Positions 56,679 through 64,000 of a stretch of DNA of 64,000 bases are shown here, in pieces. The DNA lies in NCBI GenBank assembly GCA_002794775.1, contig NBAY01000053.1, forward strand, positions 1-64,000, read 5' to 3'. This stretch comes from Porodaedalea pini (lineage: Eukaryota > Basidiomycota > Agaricomycetes > Hymenochaetales > Hymenochaetaceae). Every line of letters starts with the position of its first letter. Positions within the stretch are counted from its first letter, which is position 1. The notes under the pieces were generated by a model. It saw nothing but the letters and a program-made list of their open reading frames with translations, had not been told where the DNA came from and ran no database searches. A program made the position numbers and the translations under genes.

Positions 56679-59600
56679 ATGGCATTCGCGTCTGTTAACG
56701 CGCTCGATGTTCCACCATACCAGCTCCAACAGCTCGTTCCCTTAGTCTTTGATCACGACGTTCCAGATTCAGGGCTCGGTACATTATCTTTAGTGTCTCG
56801 TTCTTCTATTCACTAATGAGGTTCAATAGGTTTTGGTGGCCCATCAACCACTGGCTCTGCAAAGCCTGAGGTGACTTGCGCACAAGCAGTGGGTTTGTTG
56901 AAGTCTAGTTTCCATGGTTTATTCGAATTTTGAATTCTTCGCACAGGCTCTGAGATCTATGTTGGCTGCTCCGATGGGACATTACTACGCTATGCGCTAC
57001 AAGCGAATGGACCAGACTCGGTGAGTGTTGTGTGTGTACATCAGAACATGTACGCTGAACTCTCGAAGCCAGACTCGTATACCCTTCTCTCTCGTCAGAC
57101 CTTGCCGACAAATAAGGCCATAGAGGAAATTGCGTTATGTCCGAGCGTGTCGAGGGCTCTCATTCTTAGCGGTACGTAGCTTGCTCACGGCAATATATTA
57201 TATAATATGCTCATTGCGCCATTAGACCATCATATTCACTTCTACGTTATTCCATCTCTTGATCCCGTTCACCCTTCCATCGTCCGTCCAATACGGAACG
57301 TCATCTCTTTTGCTGTGGATGAGCAGCATATGCGACTGCCTCCGTCTTCCGACCCTTATCAACAATTTGAGCCGATAGAATTTTGCGTCATCAAGCGGAC
57401 GAACATTGCCATGTACACGCTGAAGGAACGCCTTGTTCTGCAGAGGGTACGTTATTCGCGTCTCCTTCGTACTTATGCTTAATGAACAACAGGAAGTCCC
57501 GAATGCTCTCAACATCCGTTATGGACGTCGCACTGGACGATATCTTTGTGCAGCAGATGCTGAAAACTATGACATGATTGATCTAATGACTGCAACTTCG
57601 TTCCCTCTCCTTCCCTTCAATCAAGTCCCTGACGACAATACACAAACGAAGCCTACTATTACTCCCATAAGCGACGAAGAATTCTTACTTACGAGTAATA
57701 TGGGCTCGAGTGCTATGGGTGTTTTCATCACTGGAAATGGTGATCCTGTGCGCGGTACGCTCGAATGGCCCCGTTATCCCGAGTCAATATGTAAGGAAAT
57801 CATATATGTATTTCATCCGATATTGTATTGACTTTGTAATACAAGGTCTGGACTATCCTTATTTAGCCGCTCTGCTGCCGAATCATACAATAGAAATCCA
57901 CTCGATAGAGTCTCAAGCTATCGTGCAGGTGGTGCCGGAACCGAGCACATCAGAAGCTCACGCTATCTTGCCTTCTCATGCAGGCTACCTTGTCCCATCT
58001 ACGCAACGGACGGAGAAGCTACGGCTTGTGACTATCCGCCTTGACTCAGATTCATCAGACTCAGAACCTGCTCCCTCGCTTTCTACCAAATCATCTTCCC
58101 GACCCCCTCTCTTTCCCAGATCCAATGTCCTCGTTCTGTCCGGAAACTCCATACAGGCCTTGCTCCCATCGACCCTAATCTCTCAAGCCGACTCCTTACT
58201 CGAGAGCCATCGTATTGATGATGCTGTGGATCTGGCAGACCAGAATCAGCGCAAGCTGCTCGGAAGTAGCATGTCCGACGATGAGTTGGCAGATGAGCTA
58301 CGTTATGTCTACCAACGCGTCGGCTTCCAATGCCTCTCCGAGACGCTCTTTAATGATGCAGGACGGCACCTCCTAGCGGGCGAGACGGACCCTCGCATGC
58401 TCGTGCGCTACTTTCCAGACCTGCGCGGCAACCTCTTGCGCTCTTCACCTAATGTTAGCATCTACGCAGGCATCGCAGAACATGTCCCGCGTGCAGCCTC
58501 CATCGATGAAATTGGTGAGCACGATTCTTCCACTTTCCGTGCCCCTTCCTTGCGCCCCGACGCCTGCTCCGCTCACGTTCGGCGCCCTCGCTGATGGCAG
58601 TCATGGCCAACTTAGTTGAAAACTATGCGCCGCATATCAAACCGGACGTCGAATCGTCCCCGCCGACTGCGGAGCTCAGGCGTGTCTTGAACGCGACCGC
58701 ACGGGATATGCTCGCATCGTACTTGCGGAAATATAGGACGCGCAGGTTATTAGCGCGGCCTGGGTCTCAACCACAAAGCACGTCTGCGAATGCCGTACGT
58801 GTTGACGATCTCATTTGAGGAGTACGCTCGATTGAATATTGTTCTGATAGGTTGTCGATACTGTTCTTGCGAAAATACTAGCTGAGACAGATAAGACTGC
58901 GGAACTCTACACGCTAGTCGACGAACCGAATGACATCGTCATTGACGAGGTGGAGACGACATTCGAAAAGAACGGTCAATACAACGCGCTGTGCAAGTTG
59001 TACGCGAAAGCCGGCAACGAGGAGAAACTCCTTGAGGCTTGGTCAAAGTACGTACACGAGCATCTGTCTCAAGTTGATTACTGATACATACTCACGTAGA
59101 TTCGTCGATGGAATCTGGACAGACGAAGACATTAAGGATCCGCTTGTGAAGATGACTGAGTTACTCAATAAAACCTCAAGTCGTGAACAGGTCCAGCGGT
59201 GGGGACTTTGGTTGACACGTACGGATCCTGATCTCGGCCTGAAGGTAATAGCCTTCCTCGTCTTGATCGTGATTCAAAATGTCTGATAGGTCTTTAGCTC
59301 ATCATATCTCGAGACTCGAAACGGACGTCCGCTGCGGACGAGCTTGCCTTGCTAGATAAAATACGAGAAGCAGATGCGTCGGCTGGCATCAAATATCTTG
59401 AACACATCGTATTGCAGAAGCGACGCCAGGTTCGTTCTCGGAACACTCTGCTGCTTTGACGCTTAATAGCTGATACGTTCCAAAGGATCAGGATTTACAT
59501 AGTCAATTAGTCGATGTCTACGTTGGTCAAACTCTCCAGTCTGTTACCGACGAAACAACCGCAAAGCTATGGCGAGCAAAAGGTTGTGCATTTTACTAGT

Positions 59601-61216
59601 CCATCTTAGAGTTTGGTTGACACTTTAATGAAAGCCTCTTCATATGCATCTAGCCATAATGACGTTCCATTCTTGATGTACTTCGCGTCGACGACTCCGG
59701 AATCAGAGAGCAGGAACACTCGGCTGAAGACTGCGCTCCTTCTGCAAGGCTCTACGCTTTATGACGTTGAGAAAGTGCTTGATCAAATGCGACAGCAGGA
59801 GAAAATCCTCAGTGTCGAGATGGCGATTCTTTACGGCAAGGTCCGTGCATTTCCTCAGACAATATTTGCTTATGTAACTAAATGCATCCCGAACAACATC
59901 AGCTCGGCCGACACGAAGAAGCCATTTCGACGCTCGTACGGGACGTCCACGACCCCACATCCGCAGAAGCATACTGCACGCTCGGCGGAGACGTCATCCC
60001 CGGGAAGGTTGCCTGGGCGATCGGCGAGCGCTGCGGGCTGCAGCGGTGGGCGGCGCTCGTTACGGGACTGTCTCCTTCGCTCGGTGCGGGTTCAACGGCA
60101 GGCTCGGCGGCGTCAGCTGCCAGCGCGAGCTCGAAGGTGGCTGATGAGGGTACGCGGAGGGATCTTTTGAAAGTGCTGCTGGAGGTGTATATGAGTGGCG
60201 GGTAAGCTTTCTAATGCTAACTCATATGTTTAAAGCTCACTGTGATCTCAGGGAATCAACCATCAACCGTACTTCTCGCTTGCTCAATTCTCAAGCGATC
60301 AACCTCGACGTAACAGACGTGCGCCGCTTTTCTCTTTCTTTTCCGCGAGTTACGCTCTAAACTCATGATGTCTTTTGTCAGGTCATCGAGCTCGTCCCAC
60401 CAGACTGGCCACTAAGCGCCATGTCCTCCTTCCTCGCGCGATCGCTGCGGCGCACCCTGCACGTGCGACACGAGGGGCAGATAATCAAGGCCATCAGCGC
60501 CGGGCAGAATCTTGAGGTGCGTCCATCATCCATCCTCTCCGTTCCTTTCCATTTCTTTTCGTACGTGTCCTTCCTGTTGCTATTCTCGCCATGCAACACT
60601 CCGGTCACCCGGTGATTTCAAATTTGCCGGCTTCGGACTCCGGAGAGTCGGGTTCGGAGACGGAGGTAAGGGAAGGACGGAAGGAATTAATCACATGTGT
60701 CCGGGTTTGGAGTTTCGGGCGAGGCGCAGCAACAGTTAAGTTCGGCGCACCCGAGAGGGGGAAAAGCAGTGCAGAAATTTTGTTTGCCTACGGACATCGA
60801 CGTCCACATCCATCTCTGCCTCCTATTCTCCACCGTTGCTCTCCACTATCATATTCACATGGCACAGGTCCTTCCGCAGAGTCTCCTCCTGTCTCACCTG
60901 AATATCGAGAATTACATTTCTGACGTATATTCTTCTTTTCCTTTCTTTTTTCCTTTCTAAACAGGCTGTCGAGAATGCATGGCTCGTCCTGCGCGAACAG
61001 GGCGCCGTCGTCGAGGAGGCGTTAGATGGGAGCGAGTCGGGCGATGAAGCGGAGAAGGGCGTGCTGGACGAGAAAATCGGGCTACACGATTCCGGCCCCA
61101 TCTCCAACCCCGAAGATGCAGACGTCGATGTCGCAGAGATTCGGATCGACAATGGCGAGAGGGAATCGCAAAAGGAGACGAGAGGGGACGTCAACGGCGT
61201 GCTGGGACTGCGATAG
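56679..61216 (+). CDS. Vps39/TGFBRAP1-like CNH protein (HOPS/CORVET tether)
   Basis: The start MAFASVNALDVPPYQLQQLV is followed by a citron-homology (CNH) beta-propeller: EIYVGCSDGTLLRYALQ, LLSRQTLPTNKAIEEIALCP, HHIHFYVIPSLDPVHPS, IEFCVIKRTNIAMYTLKERL, NIRYGRRTGRYLCAADAENY. Next comes the clathrin-repeat-like helical part: SLLESHRIDDAVDLADQNQR, RVGFQCLSETLFNDAGRHLL, the Vps39 domain 1 region around MLVRYFPDLRGNLL, then YTLVDEPNDIVIDEVETTFE, YNALCKLYAKAGNEEKLLEA, ISRDSKRTSAADELALLDKI and the Vps39 domain 2 part LPPDWPLSAMSSFLARSLRR (ELVPPDWP). About 14 introns; one near 60517-60963 is about 450 nt, much longer than the rest. Such proteins tether late endosomes or vacuoles through Rab7/Rab5 and the Vps-C core. 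HOPS or CORVET cannot be chosen by eye. Confidence 0.82.
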
Positions 61217-61575
61217 CCTTCGGTCTAGGTGCAATATGTCTCAGCTCGCTTTGTCTCGTTTTTCTCGTCTTTCTTGTTTTCACTTCTACATTCCTTCATT
61301 CGCTAGCTTTTAATTGTGATCTGCTTCGTGTGTGTTCTATTGCATATGTATCTACGTAGTCGGGAGTTCATACTTAGAAAAGTAGGAATTCGAGTGGAGC
61401 GTCTGGCAGAGGGAACGGTTAAGAGTCGCAAGGTCGTGAAACGGAGACGGAGATGGTAATTGAAACTAAATCAAGGAGAAAAGAAAAGAGAAATACAGTC
61501 TATTATTTTCGCAGTACGACCAAAAGTAAAGTGAAGCGTGAATGAGAAAAAAGAGAGAAGCATATGGTACATCGG
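61217..61575. other. Convergent intergenic stretch
   Basis: This is the 3' space between the Vps39-like gene and the perilipin gene. Nothing further is visible. Confidence 0.5.
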
Positions 61576-62763
61576 TTAATGCACACTGTTGCCATTGGCC
61601 GTCGTGCCATTCGTCGTGGGCTTTATGTCTTCGGCCTTGCTGCGCACGGCATTCACCGCGCCCTGCACCTTCGCAGTAGCGCCCGCGAGGATGGGTTGTA
61701 CCTGCTGTTCCACGGTGAGACGCAGGCGCGCAAGCTTGTCTGCGATGGGTGCGTCGGACCGGAGGGTGTCCTTCACCTCGCCGATGACGGGACCAAGTCG
61801 CTCCGAGAGTCCACCGAGCGAGGCCTGGGCCTGCGCAGGCAAAGCCGCAGCAGACGCCTGCAGACTGTGCAATTCACCGATCATCGTGTCTGAAAGGGAG
61901 TGCACGCGAGCAGCTGCGGCGTCATATGAGGTCGAAATCGTATTCGTGATAGTCTGGGCCGTTGCCGTGGCACGTTGGCTTTTCCGAATGAATAGAAATA
62001 AAGTTAGCCGCGGCAGCATAAACCCGCGAAAAATGAATTGCGCACACGAGGATGTTGTGTTCCTGGATCTGCTTGATCTGCTCATTAGTGAAGACATAAA
62101 GGGTGTCTTTCAAGTTCAGGGAGAGGCGATAGGCGCGCTGGTACTGGAACGTGTCTTTTAAGGGTTCTGCTGCGGCTCCATCAGGTCCAGGGGCGTCCGA
62201 ATGAGTTTGCTTCGAATGGATCGAATTCACGACAGAAGCGAAACGGTCAACGACGGGCGTGAAGCGCTGTAAATAGACGCATGTCCACTCTATCAGCTAC
62301 CGAACCATCAAGTCAATATGAGACAAGTGGGGTGTCTCACCTGGTCAATACTCTGTACGATACCATATGCCGGCGTCCGGACCTTATCGTCAATTGTTTT
62401 GTTCGCGATGCCGTATGCATGCTCGCGGTGCTGCTTCAGTGTGTCGTAGATTTCCTCCGTTGGTGCATGGAACGGGTACGGGTAGCGGCTCTCCACCACA
62501 TCGACGGCTTTGTTCGCGAAGCCGTCCGCACGAAGGATGACAGGCGCGAGGCGCACCTGGATGGGCTCCGATGCGCGGTAGGCTGCGGAACCGAGGGCCT
62601 GGGCGGTCGAGTAGGGAGACTTGGTGTATGCGTTGCCCACGAGGGTGGCGTGGACTGCGGCGAGCGAATCGCTGATGAGTGGGATGCTTGCGACGCGCGT
62701 GAGCACGGTGAGCTGGGGCGTCGTCGTCGACGTCGACGGCGCTGTCTGAGTTTCTGTCGCCAT
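61576..62763 (-). CDS. Fungal perilipin (MPL1/CAP20-like)
   Basis: Three exons (62763-62341, 62266-62046, 61978-61576) sum to 1047 nt, 348 residues. The protein starts MATETQTAPSTSTTTPQLTV, then TVLTRVASIPLISDSLAAVH, SPYSTAQALGSAAYRASEPI and FANKAVDVVESRYPYPFHAP, and has the amphipathic, helix-rich remainder of fungal perilipins (YQRAYRLSLNLKDTLYVFTN; SYDAAAARVHSLSDTMIGEL). Perilipins coat lipid droplets and control access of lipases; CAP20/MPL1 also affect turgor and infection structures in plant pathogens. The ATG at 62763 is preferred; an in-frame ATG at 62838 would add 25 proline-rich residues. The second donor (gtgcgc) is fixed by the frame. Confidence 0.85.
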
Positions 62764-64000
62764 AGATGTTGGTGGTGGTGGTGGTAGGAGGAAGACAGAA
62801 GCTGAAGCTGGAGATAAAGCTTTAGGAGGGACAAGCATGTGATTGCCAATTTGGGCGCAGCGTCAATCACGCGAGTTGCCGCGCACCCGAAAATTTTCTT
62901 AATTCAATACATAATTGTACCTCAAAGTCCGCAGAACTCATATATACATTGGAGCCCCAGGTCTAGGAACAGTTCAAATAATTTGTCGGAAAAAAGGAGT
63001 CTAGATTACTTAGCTTTATATGGGTGCAGTGTAAGCTATGTCTCTCTCAGTTTCCGTTCCAGCCTTCCAGGTTTAATTAGGAGACGTCATTTTTCCACTG
63101 TAGAAAACGATGACTTTCGGACCACGGACCGTCTGCGGAAGATCGGTGGTAAACATGTATTAATATTGTAATGATGGGATCTACGTTGGCACTGCGTTGT
63201 TTACGCGTTGTTTATCCTTACCTAAGTAGTGGGGGATTTGCGCCCTCGGATGTTTTTTTATCACCTTCACCGTCTCGTTTCGGATGATCCGCAAATGACG
63301 ATAATTAGAGCACGTAGGTCATCTCTTTCACTCTTACCCTTATCTTTAATAATTTCTCAGGAATGTCTGAGTAAAAAGCAATTCGTGCTCTGATGTCAAA
63401 CGGGAACATCGCTATGTGCCATTCTCTATCCTCCTCCGGAAAAAGACGATGACGACGATAACGTCGGACGATTCCGCGGAGGAGTAGGAGAAGGAGAAGC
63501 TATCCAAGATCCTGTACGACCCGGTGTGAGTCATTTATATCTTGTTCACTTCAGGAACTGTGCCGATGGCGACTAAGTTTACGAAGTCCGAGAAGCACGA
63601 CCCAATTTACCATCCCGTCATCTGCGGAATATCGAAGTTAGTGAGGAAATACGAAATTGAACCGAACTCGAGCGGCGTTTCACGGATCTCACTGTGACTG
63701 TGTGGCCCACTGGCAAAAATCCCGGACGAATGGGAACTCCTTCAAGAACTATGTTACATTCAAAATGAATGAAGTGCGTAGCAAGCAGGAGTTATCGTCA
63801 GACGCAAAGTGTTTCATGCCACTACTTAGGTATATCCTCCCAGAGCCGGCCGTGGTTACACGACATATATGGTATTAACCAGAGTTCATGTTGCTGATCC
63901 GAAAGCCTCTGGAATTCTCTCCCCCTACTATACCAATCTCGCCTTGCCCACTTCCCGTTTTTAATCATGTCTGTCAATTTGACTACCTACTGTACATATA
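62764..64000. other. Gene-free right edge
   Basis: No gene is supported. Around 63450-63650 short acidic and lysine-rich open segments occur (for example EKEKLSKILYDPV), interrupted by stops, which could be remains of an unknown gene or the edge of one that extends beyond the window. Confidence 0.4.

Noticed and set aside
63450..63880. Acidic and lysine-rich open segments at the right edge
   Set aside because: Interrupted by stops and without recognisable domain; could be the edge of a gene outside the window, but not supported here.
1..64000. CRISPR arrays, bacterial operons, biosynthetic cluster
   Set aside because: The intron-rich eukaryotic structure excludes the first two; HOM6 and STR2 are 40 kb apart and no polyketide, peptide or terpene enzyme is present.

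Overview
The window is nuclear DNA of a filamentous basidiomycete, most likely an Agaricomycete mushroom. The genes have many introns of about 50-70 nt with GT-AG (sometimes GC-AG) borders. Several families are typical of mushrooms: a class I hydrophobin, a DUF6533-type membrane protein, a DUF6698-like protein, a basidiomycete BTB protein and a Tnp2/CACTA-type transposase. There are no bacterial operons, CRISPR arrays or rRNA genes, and I found no convincing tRNA. Assignments come from reading the translations and from memory of families; no search was run.

Layout. 0-3 kb: an N-terminal Ku70 relic, then a DUF6698-like gene. 4.3-8 kb: two diverged Zn2Cys6-type genes on the minus strand in poor, mostly empty sequence. 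9.6-16.5 kb: homoserine dehydrogenase, a broken BTB gene, a secreted protein and a ten-exon FAD amine oxidase. 16.9-23.1 kb: a non-LTR retrotransposon whose two ORFs are each nearly open. 24.8-26.8 kb: a hydrophobin followed by an orphan three-exon gene. 28.2-34.2 kb: a two-gene DNA transposon (unknown ORF plus a large Tnp2-like transposase). 34.5-35.15 kb: a clean 646-bp Tourist/Harbinger-like MITE. 35.7-39.1 kb: a PCL/PHO80-type cyclin and an unrecognised low-complexity gene. 40.4-44.9 kb: a second, cysteine-stripped hydrophobin followed by three more members of the orphan family, two of them broken. 45.7-62.8 kb: a conserved housekeeping block (ASCC2/Cue3, DUF6533 protein, GID9/MAEA, cystathionine gamma-synthase, Vps39/TGFBRAP1-like, perilipin). 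62.8-64 kb: nothing recognised.

The housekeeping part covers threonine/methionine precursor synthesis (HOM6 and STR2 are two steps around homoserine), ribosome quality control, the GID ubiquitin ligase, endolysosomal tethering and lipid droplets. HOM6 and STR2 are 40 kb apart, so this is not a cluster. The accessory part is shaped by mobile elements and duplication.

The most interesting observation is the repeated module 'hydrophobin (+) / orphan gene (-)', seen at 24.8-26.8 kb and again at 40.4-42.2 kb, with the orphan gene then amplified in tandem. The second hydrophobin keeps its frame, splice sites and TATA-like box but has lost seven of the eight signature cysteines. The orphan family has no function I can name and carries a shared ACGCGT-containing element upstream of its copies.
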